Positions 8,833 through 18,252 of a stretch of 64,000 nt of DNA are shown here, piece after piece. The stretch comes from Lentzea waywayandensis (GTDB lineage Bacteria > Actinomycetota > Actinomycetes > Mycobacteriales > Pseudonocardiaceae). The DNA lies in assembly GCF_900115955.1 (NCBI RefSeq), contig NZ_FOYL01000007.1, positions 124,001 through 188,000 of the forward strand. The letters are read 5' to 3'. The first letter of the stretch is position 1. The number at the start of each line of letters is the position of its first letter. Made by a program: the position numbers and the translations under genes. The notes below the pieces were generated by a model. It did not search any database, had not been told where the DNA came from, and was given only the letters and a program-made list of their open reading frames with translations.

Positions 8833-9300
8833 TCAGAGCTGCGGCGGACGCGAAGCCGCGATCTGCACCCACTTCACCAGAAGCACGATCACGGCGATCA
8901 CGGCGATGATCAACCCGACGCCGGGGCCGGGCCCGATCGCCTTGTTGCTCGTGGTGGTCTGCTGCGTCCAGATCGACAGCACGCCGATGATCGACCCCGC
9001 GAACAGCCCCAGCGAGCACACCCAGGTGAGACCCCAGCGCCGCACCGCGAGCGTGATGCCGGAGCCGAGCACGCCGACGCCGAGAGCGAGGTACGAGAAC
9101 AGCTTCGGGAGGAACAGCGACGTCTCACCCAGCACGACCTGAAGGCCGGTGTGCTCGCCGATCCACGGCAGGATCAGCGACACCAGGATCGCGAGCACCG
9201 CGATCGAGATCGTCAGCGCGCCCCTTCCGGGGTCGATGCGCTTGGCCGCCTCGTGCTCCACCGCGTCGATCTCTTTGCGCAAGAAGTCCTCATCACTCAC
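8833..9300 (-). CDS. Rv2732c-family membrane protein
   Basis: 155-residue membrane protein. A charged cytoplasmic N-terminus ([20 protein letters not shown]) is followed by about four hydrophobic segments ([75 protein letters not shown]). It matches in position and character the conserved Rv2732c protein between the DUF349 gene and miaB in mycobacteria. Function unknown. The GTG at 9300 overlaps the miaB stop by 4 bases (GTGA), so it is translated with miaB. Confidence 0.85.
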   Translation of the reverse strand: MSDEDFLRKEIDAVEHEAAKRIDPGRGALTISIAVLAILVSLILPWIGEHTGLQVVLGETSLFLPKLFSYLALGVGVLGSGITLAVRRWGLTWVCSLGLFAGSIIGVLSIWTQQTTTSNKAIGPGPGVGLIIAVIAVIVLLVKWVQIAASRPPQL

Positions 9301-10778
9301 TGGGCCGCGCACCCTGACACAACGGGCAACGGCTCGGGCGCTCCGAACGACGGCAGACCGAGGCCGATACCGGCGGTCTTGGGCTTGATGCCGGCCTCGG
9401 AACGGTCACCGGCCTTGGTGCGGCGCCACGACAGCGGTTCGCCGTCCGCGACGAGGTAGTGCGGGGCCGCGTACGTCACGACGGTCTCCACGACGTCACC
9501 AGGACGCGGAACGATCGCACCGGGCGCGAAGTGCACGAGGCGTCCGTCGCGCGCACGGCCGCTCATGCGGTGGGTCTCGGCGTCGCGCTTGCCCTCACCC
9601 GTGGCCACGAGGACCTCGACCGTGCGGCCGACCTGCTCGATGTTCAACGAGTGCGTCATCTCGTTCTGCAGCGCCACGAGCCGGTCGAAGCGCTCCTGCA
9701 CGACGGCCTTGGGCAGCTGGTCCGGCAGGTCCGCAGCCGGGGTGCCGGGGCGCTTCGAGTACTGGAACGTGAACGCCGACGAGAACCGGGCCTGGCGCAC
9801 CACGTCGAGCGTGCCCTGGAAGTCCTCCTCGGTCTCGCCGGGGAAGCCGACGATGATGTCGGTGGTGATCGCGGCGTCCGGCATGGCGGCGCGGACCTTG
9901 TCGATGATCCCCAGGTACTTCTCGGTGCGGTACGAGCGGCGCATCGCCTTGAGCAGGCGGTCCGAACCGGACTGCAGCGGCATGTGCAGGCTGTGGCACA
10001 CGGCGGGCGTCTCGGCCATGGCGGCGATGACGTCGTCGGTGAAGTCCTTGGGGTGCGGCGAGGTGAAGCGCACGCGCTCCAGTCCGTCGATCTCACCGCA
10101 GGCGCGCAGCAGCTTGCCGAACGCGAGCCGGTCGCCGAACTCGACGCCGTAGGAGTTGACGTTCTGTCCCAGCAACGTCACCTCCAGCACGCCCTCGTCC
10201 ACGAGCGTCTGCACCTCGGCCAGCACGTCGCCGGGACGGCGGTCCTTCTCCTTGCCGCGCAACGACGGCACGATGCAGAACGTGCAGGTGTTGTTGCAGC
10301 CCACCGAGATCGACACCCAGCCCGAGTAGGCCGAGTCCCGCGCGGCCGGCAGCGACGACGGGAACGTCTCCAGCGAGTCGAGGATCTCGACCTGTGCCTC
10401 GGAGTTGTGGCGGGCGCGTTCGAGCAGCACCGGCAACGACCCGATGTTGTGCGTGCCGAACACGACGTCCACCCACGGGGCGCGCCGGACGATCTCGCTG
10501 CGGTCCTTCTGCGCGAGGCAGCCGCCGACCGCGATCTGCATTCCGGGGTTCGCCGTCTTCTGCGGGGCGAGGTGGCCGAGCGTGCCGTACAGCTTGTTGT
10601 CGGCGTTCTCGCGGACCGCGCAGGTGTTGAAGACGACGACGTCGGCCTGCTCGTCCTCGCCGGCACGCGCGTAGCCCGCGTCCTCCAGCAGACCGGCGAG
10701 CCGCTCGGAGTCGTGCACGTTCATCTGACACCCGAACGTGCGGATCTGGAAGCTCTTGCCCACCTGCGCGGTACTCAC
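9297..10778 (-). CDS. miaB: tRNA-2-methylthio-N6-dimethylallyladenosine synthase
   Basis: Radical-SAM methylthiotransferase that converts i6A37 to ms2i6A37 in tRNA. 493 residues. The N-terminal UPF0004 domain has [33 protein letters not shown] and [16 protein letters not shown] (cluster cysteines); the radical-SAM motif is [21 protein letters not shown] (CxxxCxxC) and a TRAM domain ends near the C-terminus ([20 protein letters not shown]). The GTG at 10778 ([10 protein letters not shown]) fits family length; the longer open frame upstream is not homologous-looking. With miaA 2.8 kb away the whole ms2i6A pathway is present. Confidence 0.96.
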   Translation of the reverse strand: MSTAQVGKSFQIRTFGCQMNVHDSERLAGLLEDAGYARAGEDEQADVVVFNTCAVRENADNKLYGTLGHLAPQKTANPGMQIAVGGCLAQKDRSEIVRRAPWVDVVFGTHNIGSLPVLLERARHNSEAQVEILDSLETFPSSLPAARDSAYSGWVSISVGCNNTCTFCIVPSLRGKEKDRRPGDVLAEVQTLVDEGVLEVTLLGQNVNSYGVEFGDRLAFGKLLRACGEIDGLERVRFTSPHPKDFTDDVIAAMAETPAVCHSLHMPLQSGSDRLLKAMRRSYRTEKYLGIIDKVRAAMPDAAITTDIIVGFPGETEEDFQGTLDVVRQARFSSAFTFQYSKRPGTPAADLPDQLPKAVVQERFDRLVALQNEMTHSLNIEQVGRTVEVLVATGEGKRDAETHRMSGRARDGRLVHFAPGAIVPRPGDVVETVVTYAAPHYLVADGEPLSWRRTKAGDRSEAGIKPKTAGIGLGLPSFGAPEPLPVVSGCAAQ

Positions 10779-10908
10779 ACGAACACGATAACCCCTGGTC
10801 AAACGCCCGAGTTTCGCGGACCGCACAAAGGCCGTCCCATTCGCACCGTGACCAGGCAGGACCTTCGTCGGGTGCAAGGGCCGGGCACCCCCGTGGCACG
10901 ATGCGCTG

Positions 10909-11823
10909 GTGCTGGGACGACTGCATGCCGCCGTGAGCCTGTTGACCGCCGCAACGGTCCTGACGGGCTGTAGCAGCACGGTGACGGACATCAAGATCAC
11001 GATGGCCACGGGCAGCGAGGGCGGCGTCTACTACTCGCTCGGCAACGGTCTCGCGGACATCTGGAGCGGGCGTCTCGGCATCGCCCGGCCCCAGGTCGTG
11101 CAGACGGCCGGATCCAAGGACAACGTCACCCGGCTGATCAACGACCAGGCCCAGGTCGGCTTCTCCCAGGCGGACGCGCTCGAGGGCATGCCCGGCTCGG
11201 ACCGGTTGCGCGCCCTGGCCCGCATGCACGACGACTACCTCCAGGTCATCGTCCGCGCCGACCTGCCGGTGACGAAGCTGCGCGACCTGTCGGGACTGCG
11301 CGTGTCGATCGGCGCGAAGGAGTCCGGCGTCGAGATCATCGCGACCAAGCTGCTCCAGTCCGAGAACGTCACCCCGCAGGCCGTGAACCTCGGCCTCGAC
11401 GACTCCGCCGGGGCCATGCAGGAGGGCAGGCTCGACGCGTTCTTCTGGTCGGGCGGCCTGCCGACGCGCCGGATCACCGACCTCACCAAGGGCCTCGGCG
11501 TGCGGATGCTCGACCTCAAGGACGAGCTGCTGAAGTTCCGCCAGCAGTACCCCGTCTACGGATCGGCGACCCTGCCCGCCTCCACCTACAACCTGCAGTC
11601 CGGTCCGGTCATCACGCTCGTCGTGCGCAACTTCCTGCTCGTCAACGAGTCGATGCCCGACGACGTGGCCGAAGCGCTGGTGCGGCAGCTGTTCGAGGGC
11701 CAGCCCGATCTCGTGAAGGCCCACTCGGCGGCGCGCACGATAGAGCAGCGGTCCGCGATCGAGACATCACCGGTGCCGCTGCATCCCGGCGCCATGCGCT
11801 ACTACCGCGAGACCAAGGTCTAG
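10909..11823 (+). CDS. TAXI-family TRAP solute-binding lipoprotein
   Basis: 304-residue exported lipoprotein: [14 protein letters not shown] is a signal peptide with lipobox LTGC. The mature part starts [24 protein letters not shown], the hallmark of TAXI (TRAP-associated extracytoplasmic immunogenic) proteins, with [17 protein letters not shown] and [20 protein letters not shown] following. TAXI proteins usually deliver small organic acids to TRAP membrane subunits, but none is encoded here. The gene is convergent with a sensor kinase gene only 10 bases away, so it may work as a periplasmic co-sensor for that kinase (inference). Starts with GTG. Confidence 0.85.
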   Translation: MLGRLHAAVSLLTAATVLTGCSSTVTDIKITMATGSEGGVYYSLGNGLADIWSGRLGIARPQVVQTAGSKDNVTRLINDQAQVGFSQADALEGMPGSDRLRALARMHDDYLQVIVRADLPVTKLRDLSGLRVSIGAKESGVEIIATKLLQSENVTPQAVNLGLDDSAGAMQEGRLDAFFWSGGLPTRRITDLTKGLGVRMLDLKDELLKFRQQYPVYGSATLPASTYNLQSGPVITLVVRNFLLVNESMPDDVAEALVRQLFEGQPDLVKAHSAARTIEQRSAIETSPVPLHPGAMRYYRETKV

Positions 11824-11833
11824 CCGGAGAGTC

Positions 11834-13219
11834 CTAGACGGCCGGCAGTTCGATCACGACCTTGAGCCCGCCGTCCTCCGGCGACTCCAGCGCAACGGTG
11901 CCGTCGACGCGTTCGACCACCAGCCGCACGATCGAGAGCCCCAGCCCGGAGCCGGGCACGTTCTGGTGGGCCGGGCTGCGCCAGAACCGGTCGGTGGCCC
12001 GGTCGAGCTCGTCGGGCTGAAGCCCGGGCCCGTGGTCGGCGACGGACAGCCGGATGACGCCGTTGGACTTGCGCGCGTCGACCACGATCAGCGTGCCCTC
12101 GGCGGTGAACTTCAACGCGTTGTCGAGCAGCGCGTCCAGGATCGTCTCGACCCCGCGCGGCGGAACGAGGGCCATGCCGACGCGTTCCCCGTCGAGCACG
12201 AGGTGGACCTCCTTCGCCGCCGCGGCCGCCGACCACGCGGACAGGCGCGCCGCCACGGACTTGTCGACGTCGACCGGTACCGGGTCCACGGAACTGGACT
12301 CGGCGCGCGCCATGGCGAGCAGCTCGTCGAGGATGCGGTTGAGCCGGTCGGTCTCGCTCAGCGCCTCGACCTGGTGCACCTCCGCCTCGGAGTCGACGTG
12401 TCCCTCCAGGTTGGACAGCCGAAGTTTCAGTGCTGTCAACGGGTTGCGAAGCTGATGTGACGCGTCCGCGACGAAGGCCCGTTGCGCGGCAAGCACATCG
12501 CTCACGTTCGCGGCCATCTGGTCGAACGACCGCGACAACTGCCGCAGTTCCGGCGGCCCGGACTCCGCTCCCACCGGCGGCACCGGCCGGCCCGACACCA
12601 CCGCGGCGAGCAGCTTCCCGGTCGCCTCGTCCAGCGCCTGCACCGGGCGCAACGTCCAGCGCACCACCGGCAGCGCCAGCAGCACCGCGAGCGCCAGCAC
12701 CAGCAGGCTCCCCGCGAGCAGCAGCGCCCACCACGCGAGCACCTCGAAGCGGGTCTTGGCCGTCGGCGAGAACGTGATCACCGCGCCGCGCACCTCGCCG
12801 TCGACCAGCACCGGTTCGGCGAGCACGACCTTCGCGTCGCTCCACGGCGCGAACAACGGCGGCGCGACCGGCAGGCGCCCGGCCAGCGCCTTGCTGATCA
12901 GGTCCTGCACGGCCGGGTCACCGAGCGCGAGGTCGTTGCGCGAGGCCACCAGCGGCACGGTCGGCGCGTCGCGGGCCACCACGGCCACGCCGATGTCGTA
13001 CAGCTCGTCGTAGCGCTCCAGCTCCGGCCGCAGCAGGTGCGGGCTGTCGTCGATCAACGGCCGCTGCGCCAGCGACGCGAACCGGCTGGTGTCGGTGAGC
13101 CGGTCGAGGAACATCTCCTGCTGCTCCGCGGCCGCCACACCGCGGCCCAGCGGCAGGCCCAGGCCCACCAGCACCAGCACGATCAGGGCGAGCACCACGC
13201 CCAGCAGTCGGGACCTCAC
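11834..13219 (-). CDS. Sensor histidine kinase (OmpR-partner type)
   Basis: 461-residue membrane kinase. Order: transmembrane helix 1 (LLGVVLALIVLVLVGLGLPL), an extracytoplasmic sensor region to about residue 160, helix 2 (WALLLAGSLLVLALAVLLAL), HAMP, dimerisation domain with phosphoacceptor His255 in VADASHQLRNPLTALKLRL, and an HATPase_c domain with N-box LLDNALKF, G1 VADHGPGL and G2 GSGLGLSIVRL. The partner response regulator gene ends 57 bases upstream on the same strand, so the pair is an operon. The architecture resembles TctE-type kinases that sense carboxylates with a binding protein, which fits the neighbouring TAXI gene. Confidence 0.93.
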   Translation of the reverse strand: MRSRLLGVVLALIVLVLVGLGLPLGRGVAAAEQQEMFLDRLTDTSRFASLAQRPLIDDSPHLLRPELERYDELYDIGVAVVARDAPTVPLVASRNDLALGDPAVQDLISKALAGRLPVAPPLFAPWSDAKVVLAEPVLVDGEVRGAVITFSPTAKTRFEVLAWWALLLAGSLLVLALAVLLALPVVRWTLRPVQALDEATGKLLAAVVSGRPVPPVGAESGPPELRQLSRSFDQMAANVSDVLAAQRAFVADASHQLRNPLTALKLRLSNLEGHVDSEAEVHQVEALSETDRLNRILDELLAMARAESSSVDPVPVDVDKSVAARLSAWSAAAAAKEVHLVLDGERVGMALVPPRGVETILDALLDNALKFTAEGTLIVVDARKSNGVIRLSVADHGPGLQPDELDRATDRFWRSPAHQNVPGSGLGLSIVRLVVERVDGTVALESPEDGGLKVVIELPAV

Positions 13220-13276
13220 AGCCCGTCACCCCACCCGATCGCGACACGCCGACGACGAAAGATCACCCAATCGAGA

Positions 13277-13951
13277 TCACACCTGCCCCAGCCGATATCC
13301 GACGCCGCGCACGGTCTCCAGCAACGAGGGCCGGCCGAGCTTCGTCCGCAGCGTGGCGACGTGCACGTCCAGCGTCCTGTTCGCGCCGGACCAGGTTCGG
13401 CCCCACACCTCGGCGAGGATCCGCTCCCGCGTGCACACCGCGCCACCCGCCGCCATCACCAGCGCGAGCACCTGGAACTCCTTGCGCGACAAAGCGACCG
13501 ACTCCCCCGCGACCGTGACCTCGTGACGCCCCAGGTCGACCCGCACGTCGCCGGTCTCGAACACCTCCGTGGACACCGCGCCCACCCCGACCGGATCAGC
13601 GCCGCGACGGCGCCGGACGGCGTGCACGCGCGCAACGAGTTCGCCCACGTCGTACGGCTTGACCAGGTAATCGTCGGCCCCGGCGTGCAGGCCGAGGATC
13701 CGGTCGTCGATCTCCCCTCGCGCGGACACCACGATGATCGCGACGTCCGACGCGGCCCTGATGGCACGGCACAGCGTCACGCCGTCCATGTCGGGCAGGC
13801 CGAGGTCGAGCAGCACCACGTCGACGCCGCCGAGGCGGTCGAGCGTACCTCGGCCCGTGGCCTGCCGGTCCACGTGGAAACCCCGTCTGGTCAGGGCTGG
13901 GACCAAGGCCTCGGCGACCCTGTCGTCGTCCTCGACGAGCAGCACGCGCAC
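13277..13951 (-). CDS. OmpR-family response regulator
   Basis: 224 residues: receiver domain with acidic pocket VEDDD, phosphoacceptor Asp49 in VVLLDLGLPDMDG and the conserved Lys in YLVKPYDVGEL, then a winged-helix Trans_reg_C domain ending RTLDVHVATLRTKLGRPS and VRGVGYRLGQV. It is first in the operon with the sensor kinase. The GTG at 13951 is preceded by GGGAGG at good spacing; the longer open frame upstream is not conserved in type. It faces gluABCD across a 135-base divergent promoter region, so control of glutamate uptake is possible as well as of the TAXI gene. Confidence 0.93.
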   Translation of the reverse strand: MRVLLVEDDDRVAEALVPALTRRGFHVDRQATGRGTLDRLGGVDVVLLDLGLPDMDGVTLCRAIRAASDVAIIVVSARGEIDDRILGLHAGADDYLVKPYDVGELVARVHAVRRRRGADPVGVGAVSTEVFETGDVRVDLGRHEVTVAGESVALSRKEFQVLALVMAAGGAVCTRERILAEVWGRTWSGANRTLDVHVATLRTKLGRPSLLETVRGVGYRLGQV

Positions 13952-14086
13952 TTTCGCTACCTCCCGGGCAACCGATGTCTGCCTGTGACAGAGTTGAGAC
14001 CCTAAGTCTTGCTCAATGTCCTGGACTGGTGTGGTGGCGGACACCTAGGTTTCCGCCAACGCCGACGACCCCAAATGGAGGACTGG

Positions 14087-14839
14087 ATGACTGCCGCCTC
14101 TGCACCGCCGATGATTCGCGTGGCGGGTGTGGACAAGTTCTTCGGCCCGTTGCACGTGCTCAAGAACGTGCAGCTGGAAGTGCCGAAGGGGCAGGTCGTG
14201 GTCGTGCTGGGGCCGTCGGGTTCCGGTAAGTCGACCCTGTGCCGGACCATCAACCGCCTCGAGCCGATCGATTCCGGCGTCATCGAGGTGGACGGGCAAC
14301 CGCTTCCCGCCGAAGGAAAAGAACTGGCCCGACTTCGTGCCGATGTCGGCATGGTGTTCCAGTCCTTCAACCTTTTCGCGCACAAAACCATCGTCGAGAA
14401 CGTGATGCTCGCACCGGTGAAGGTCCGCAAGACCCCTGCCGCCGACGCGCGCAAGACCGCGATGGAACTGCTGGAGCGGGTCGGGATCGCGAACCAGGCC
14501 GACAAGTTCCCCGCTCAGCTCTCCGGTGGGCAGCAGCAGCGTGCGGCGATCGCCCGCGCGCTCGCCATGAAGCCCAAGGTGATGCTGTTCGACGAGCCCA
14601 CGTCCGCGCTCGACCCGGAGATGGTCCAGGAGGTCCTGGACGTCATGACGGGCCTGGCCAAGGACGGGATGACGATGCTGGTCGTCACGCACGAGATGGG
14701 CTTCGCCCGCAAGGCCGCGGACCGGGTGATCTTCATGTCCGACGGCGAGGTCGTCGAGGATTCCACCCCGGAAGCGTTCTTCTCGGCGCCGAAGTCCAAC
14801 CGCGCGAAGGACTTCCTTGGCAAGATCCTGACTCACTAG
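14087..14839 (+). CDS. gluA: Glutamate ABC transporter ATP-binding protein
   Basis: 250-residue cytoplasmic ATPase of a polar amino acid importer. Walker [20 protein letters not shown]-loop [17 protein letters not shown], signature [15 protein letters not shown], Walker [15 protein letters not shown] and H-loop [15 protein letters not shown] are all intact. ATG 14087 is preceded by ATGGAGG. It begins a four-gene operon with the binding protein 39 bases downstream and two permeases. The order matches gluABCD of corynebacteria. Confidence 0.95.
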   Translation: MTAASAPPMIRVAGVDKFFGPLHVLKNVQLEVPKGQVVVVLGPSGSGKSTLCRTINRLEPIDSGVIEVDGQPLPAEGKELARLRADVGMVFQSFNLFAHKTIVENVMLAPVKVRKTPAADARKTAMELLERVGIANQADKFPAQLSGGQQQRAAIARALAMKPKVMLFDEPTSALDPEMVQEVLDVMTGLAKDGMTMLVVTHEMGFARKAADRVIFMSDGEVVEDSTPEAFFSAPKSNRAKDFLGKILTH

Positions 14840-14878
14840 TAGTCAGCCCACTTTCGAACGAATGGCAGGAGAAGGACG

Positions 14879-15769
14879 ATGAGGGTTCGCACCCTTGCGG
14901 CAGTGCTGCTGGCGGGCGCACTCGCCCTGACCGCGTGTGGCAAGGAGGGCAGCCCGACCGACACGGCGGCTCCCGCCGGCCTCTTCGAGGTCGCCAAGGA
15001 CGTCAAGGTCGACGGCTCGCCCACGTTCGAGAAGATCAAGACGCGCGGCTCGCTGATCGTCGGCGTCAAGGAGGACCAGCCGGGTCTGGGCTACAAGGAC
15101 CCGACGACGAACAAGTACAGCGGCTTCGACATCGACATCGCGCGCCTGATCTCCGCGAAGCTGGGCTTCGACCCCGAGAAGATCCAGTTCAAGACGATCC
15201 AGTCGGCCGCGCGCGAGCAGGCGCTGATCAACGGTGACGTCGACTACTACGTCGGCACCTACACGATCAACGCCGGCCGCAAGGAGAAGGTCTCGTTCGC
15301 GGGCCCGTACTTCGTCGCCGGCCAGGACCTGCTGGTGAAGAAGGACAACACCGACATCACCGGCAAGGACACCCTCAAGGGCAAGAAGGTGTGCTCGGTG
15401 ACCGGCTCCACGCCGGCCAAGCGCATCAAGGACGAGAAGCTGACCGAGGAAGGCAACGTCCTCGAGTTCCAGGGCTACTCGCAGTGCGTCACCAAGCTCC
15501 TCAACGGTGAGGTCGACGCGGTCACCACGGACGACGCGATCCTCAAGGGCTACGCGGCCGCCGAGGACGGCAAGCTGAAGGTCGTCGGCAAGACGTTCTC
15601 CAGCGAGCCGTACGGCATCGGCCTGCCCAAGGACGACAAGGCCCTGCGCGACAAGGTGAACGACGTCCTGCAGGCCTCGCTGGACGACGGCACGTGGCAG
15701 AAGATCTACGACGGCACGCTGGGCAAGTCCGGCTCGACCGCCGAGAAGCCGAAGATCGACCGGTACTGA
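14879..15769 (+). CDS. gluB: Glutamate-binding lipoprotein
   Basis: 296-residue extracellular substrate-binding lipoprotein: signal VLLAGALALTACGKEG with lipobox LTAC. The SBP_bac_3 fold is shown by TRGSLIVGVKEDQPGLGYKD, YSGFDIDIARLISAKLGF, FAGPYFVAGQDLLVKKD and [15 protein letters not shown]. The ligand is inferred from operon order and similarity in type to GluB; other polar amino acids remain possible. AGGAGAAGGACG precedes the ATG. A stable hairpin lies just after the stop. Confidence 0.93.
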   Translation: MRVRTLAAVLLAGALALTACGKEGSPTDTAAPAGLFEVAKDVKVDGSPTFEKIKTRGSLIVGVKEDQPGLGYKDPTTNKYSGFDIDIARLISAKLGFDPEKIQFKTIQSAAREQALINGDVDYYVGTYTINAGRKEKVSFAGPYFVAGQDLLVKKDNTDITGKDTLKGKKVCSVTGSTPAKRIKDEKLTEEGNVLEFQGYSQCVTKLLNGEVDAVTTDDAILKGYAAAEDGKLKVVGKTFSSEPYGIGLPKDDKALRDKVNDVLQASLDDGTWQKIYDGTLGKSGSTAEKPKIDRY

Positions 15770-15782
15770 CGGTTCCTCACGT

Positions 15783-15820
15783 GGCCGGTGGATCCCACGT
15801 GGGTCCACCGGCCGTTCCTT
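15783..15820 (+). terminator. Intercistronic hairpin between gluB and gluC
   Basis: GGCCGGTGGA (15783-15792) pairs perfectly with TCCACCGGCC (15804-15813), followed by TTCCTTT. Placed between the binding-protein gene and the permeases, it probably acts as a partial terminator or 3' stabiliser that keeps binding protein in excess. Confidence 0.6.
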
Positions 15821-15848
15821 TGAAGGCGGACGGACGGCAAGGAAACCG

Positions 15849-16496
15849 ATGAGCGTCCTCACCAACAACCTAGATCTGTTCCTGCGCGCTTTTGGCCAGA
15901 CTCTTCAACTCTTCGCGGTCTCCGCGGTGCTGTCTCTGGTGCTGGGCACGCTCCTCGCGGCGCTGAGGGTCAGCCCGGTGCCGGTGTTCCGCGGCGTCGG
16001 CACGACGTACGTGACGGTCGTGCGCAACACGCCGTTGACGCTGGTCTTCGTGTTCTTCGTGTTCGCGTACCCGCTGCTGGAGATCCTGAAGATCGACGAG
16101 TACACCGCGGCGGTGGTGGCGCTGACGCTCTACACGGCGGCGTTCGTCTGCGAGGTCGTGCGCTCGGGCATCAACACGGTGCCGGTCGGGCAGGCCGAGG
16201 CCTCCCGCGCGCTGGGTCTCACGTTCACGCAGATGCTCGGCAACGTGGTGCTGCCGCAGGCGTTGCGCTCGGTCGTGCCGCCGATGACGAGCACGATGAT
16301 CGCGTTGCTGAAGAACACGACGGTCGCGTCCGGCTTCGCCGTCTTCCAGGCGGGCAACATCCGCGAGACGCTGGCGGACCAGGGTGACAACGTCCTCATC
16401 GGACTCCTGTGGGTGGCGCTCGGGTTCGTCATCCTGGTGATGCCGCTGACGTACGTCCAGCAGGTCTTCGAGAAGCGGTGGAGCGTGGCCCGATGA
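15849..16496 (+). CDS. gluC: Glutamate ABC transporter permease
   Basis: 215-residue inner-membrane permease with about five hydrophobic segments. It has the HisMQ-family features: VVRNTPLTLVFVFFVFAYPL, TAAFVCEVVRSGINTVPVGQ and the EAA-loop EASRALGLTFTQMLGNVVLP that contacts the ATPase. Its TGA overlaps the next ATG (ATGA), so the two permeases are made together, as expected for a heterodimeric channel. Confidence 0.93.
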   Translation: MSVLTNNLDLFLRAFGQTLQLFAVSAVLSLVLGTLLAALRVSPVPVFRGVGTTYVTVVRNTPLTLVFVFFVFAYPLLEILKIDEYTAAVVALTLYTAAFVCEVVRSGINTVPVGQAEASRALGLTFTQMLGNVVLPQALRSVVPPMTSTMIALLKNTTVASGFAVFQAGNIRETLADQGDNVLIGLLWVALGFVILVMPLTYVQQVFEKRWSVAR

Positions 16497-17368
16497 GCAT
16501 GGTGCTGTTCGACGTCCCGGGTCCGAAGGCCCGCGTCCGTCACAAGATCATGGCCGTCGTCGGCATCGCGGCCGTGGCCGCGGCGCTGGTGTACGTGGTG
16601 ATGCGGTTCGTCGTCACCGACCAGTTCACCGCCCGCAGGCTCGACTGGATCAACTACAAGCAGATCCAGCTCTCGCTGGTCGAGGCGATCGGCAACACGC
16701 TGTCCGCGTTCGCCGTCGGCGCGGTGCTGGCACTGCTGTTCGGCGCGATCTTCGCGGCGGCGCGGCTGTCCGACCACGCGTGGGTGCGGGTTCCCGCGGC
16801 GGTGATCGTCGAGGTCTTCCGCGCGATCCCGCTCGTGATCATGATGTTCTTCTTCTACTACGGCCTTCCCGTGGCCGGGGTGAAGCTGAGCGCGTTCACG
16901 GCGGTCGTGGTCAGCCTGATGCTGTACAACGGCTCGGTGCTCGCGGAGATCTTCCGCGCGGGCATCAACTCGCTGCCGAAGGGCCAGAGCGAGGCCGCGT
17001 ACGCGCTGGGCATGCGCAAGACGCAGGTGATGACGTTCGTGCTGCTGCCGCAGGCGTTGCGGGCGATGCTGCCGACCATCATCAGCCAGCTCGTCGTGCT
17101 GCTGAAGGACACCGCGCTCGGCTTCCTCATCACCTTCGAGGAGCTGCTGCGGTGGGGTACGCGCATCGGTGGTGACGCGGTCAACTTCGGCCGCCCGATG
17201 ATCCCGGTGATGATCGTGGTCGCCCTGGTCTACATCGGACTGTGCCTGTTGCTGACGTGGCTCGCGACCTACCTCGAGAAGCGCAACCGTCGCAACAAGA
17301 AGGTCATCAAGACCGACAACCCCGACGCGCAGAAGCCCGTCCTGATGGACGCCTCGGCCGCCGGCTGA
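16493..17368 (+). CDS. gluD: Glutamate ABC transporter permease
   Basis: 291-residue second permease subunit. A longer N-terminus than GluC (VLFDVPGPKARVRHKIMAVV) precedes a first helix and the HisMQ domain: VEVFRAIPLVIMMFFFYYGL, GSVLAEIFRAGINSLPKGQ and EAAYALGMRKTQVMTFVLLP (EAA loop). The C-terminus is hydrophilic and basic. ATG 16493 overlaps the gluC stop; the ATG at 16499 is an alternative. A strong terminator follows. Confidence 0.93.
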   Translation: MSMVLFDVPGPKARVRHKIMAVVGIAAVAAALVYVVMRFVVTDQFTARRLDWINYKQIQLSLVEAIGNTLSAFAVGAVLALLFGAIFAAARLSDHAWVRVPAAVIVEVFRAIPLVIMMFFFYYGLPVAGVKLSAFTAVVVSLMLYNGSVLAEIFRAGINSLPKGQSEAAYALGMRKTQVMTFVLLPQALRAMLPTIISQLVVLLKDTALGFLITFEELLRWGTRIGGDAVNFGRPMIPVMIVVALVYIGLCLLLTWLATYLEKRNRRNKKVIKTDNPDAQKPVLMDASAAG

Positions 17369-17381
17369 CGGAGCACGAGCG

Positions 17382-17416
17382 GAACGGGGCGCGTCCACAT
17401 CGGACGCGCCCCGTTC
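17382..17416. terminator. Bidirectional intrinsic terminator
   Basis: A perfect 15-base-pair stem (GAACGGGGCGCGTCC at 17382-17396, its complement at 17402-17416) with a 5-base loop. It sits between the end of gluD and the end of the convergent lipoprotein gene. Confidence 0.9.
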
Positions 17417-17417
17417 G

Positions 17418-17885
17418 CTATTTCCACAGCACGGACTCGCAGTTGTTCGCCACGTAGTCCGCCGCCAGTGAGCCGTCCCCGGCCTTGGCCTTCGCGGCCG
17501 TCTCACGGGCGTAGCGCTGCCCGTCCGGATCCTCCGGCGAGAACGTCGGCAGAACCTCGTCCATCACCTTCAACGCGGCCGTCTGCGCGGTCTGGTCACC
17601 GCGCTTGCGCGCGTCCTCCCAGCCGAGGTACCAGGCGCACGAGTTGGTGATCTCCAGGACGATCCGCTCGCTGCCGGCCGGTGCCTTGTCCGGGCCCGGT
17701 CCCGACTTCTCGGCGAGCACGCCCAGGTCGGGGTTCCGGCCGTCCGGCCAGCTGAACTTCGCGGAGCCAGCCCGCATGTCCTGGGTGTACCGCTGCTGGT
17801 CGACGAGCTGGGGCGGCGCCGGTGGTGACGCGCATCCGGCCAGCAGGGCGAGCACGAGCAGTCCGGTCAGTTGCCGCTCCACCAC
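17418..17885 (-). CDS. Small lipoprotein of unknown function
   Basis: About 155 residues. The N-terminus RQLTGLLVLALLAGCASPPA is a lipoprotein signal with lipobox LAGC. The mature part is hydrophilic (YTQDMRAGSAKFSWPDGRNP; LEITNSCAWYLGWEDARKRG) with a few Cys and Trp and no domain I recognise. The start is GTG at 17885 or 17882; either overlaps the end of the upstream secreted-protein gene by 16-19 bases, so both are probably co-expressed. Last gene before the terminator shared with gluD. Confidence 0.75.
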   Translation of the reverse strand: MVERQLTGLLVLALLAGCASPPAPPQLVDQQRYTQDMRAGSAKFSWPDGRNPDLGVLAEKSGPGPDKAPAGSERIVLEITNSCAWYLGWEDARKRGDQTAQTAALKVMDEVLPTFSPEDPDGQRYARETAAKAKAGDGSLAADYVANNCESVLWK

Positions 17886-18232
17886 AGCGTTCCTCCGACG
17901 GTGCCCGAGGTGTACGGGCTGTTGGAGGCGAGGCAGAACTTGGTGCCCGCCTTGAAGTTCGTGCCGACGTGCTTGCGGGTCTCCTCCATCCGCACGAACG
18001 CGCCGCGGGTGTTGCGGTCGCCGCACTTGTACCAGGCGAGCTGCATGACACCGCCCAGCGCGACCTGGGCGTCGATGTTCGACCCGGCGACGGTGATCGT
18101 GCGGGCGGTGGTGAACCACGTGATCTGGTTCTCCTTGAACGGCACCGTGATCGTCGTCGAGGCCGCCTGGGCGGGCGTCGCCGACAGCATCGCGAAGCCC
18201 ACGGCGAGCAGGCCGGCGAGAGCGCGTTTCAT
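17867..18232 (-). CDS. Small secreted protein, paralogue of the next gene
   Basis: 121 residues with a classical signal peptide (KRALAGLLAVGFAMLSATPAQA, cleavage after AQA, given here in two overlapping pieces: MKRALAGLLAVGFAML and SATPAQA). The mature domain of about 98 residues has FTTARTITVAGSNIDAQVAL, YKCGDRNTRGAFVRMEE and VGTNFKAGTKFCLASNS. The last segment matches LLGTNFRAGTTFCLDVV of the neighbouring gene, so the two are diverged duplicates. Two cysteines may form a disulphide. Function unknown. Confidence 0.75.
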   Translation of the reverse strand: MKRALAGLLAVGFAMLSATPAQAASTTITVPFKENQITWFTTARTITVAGSNIDAQVALGGVMQLAWYKCGDRNTRGAFVRMEETRKHVGTNFKAGTKFCLASNSPYTSGTVGGTLWWSGN

Positions 18233-18252
18233 CGCAAGTCCCCTTCGGAAGG

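Noticed and set aside
13285-13310. CCGATATCCGAC near the end of the response regulator considered as another GATATATC motif
   Set aside because: It is explained by codons for the conserved GYRLG end of OmpR-type regulators and lacks the ATATAT core.
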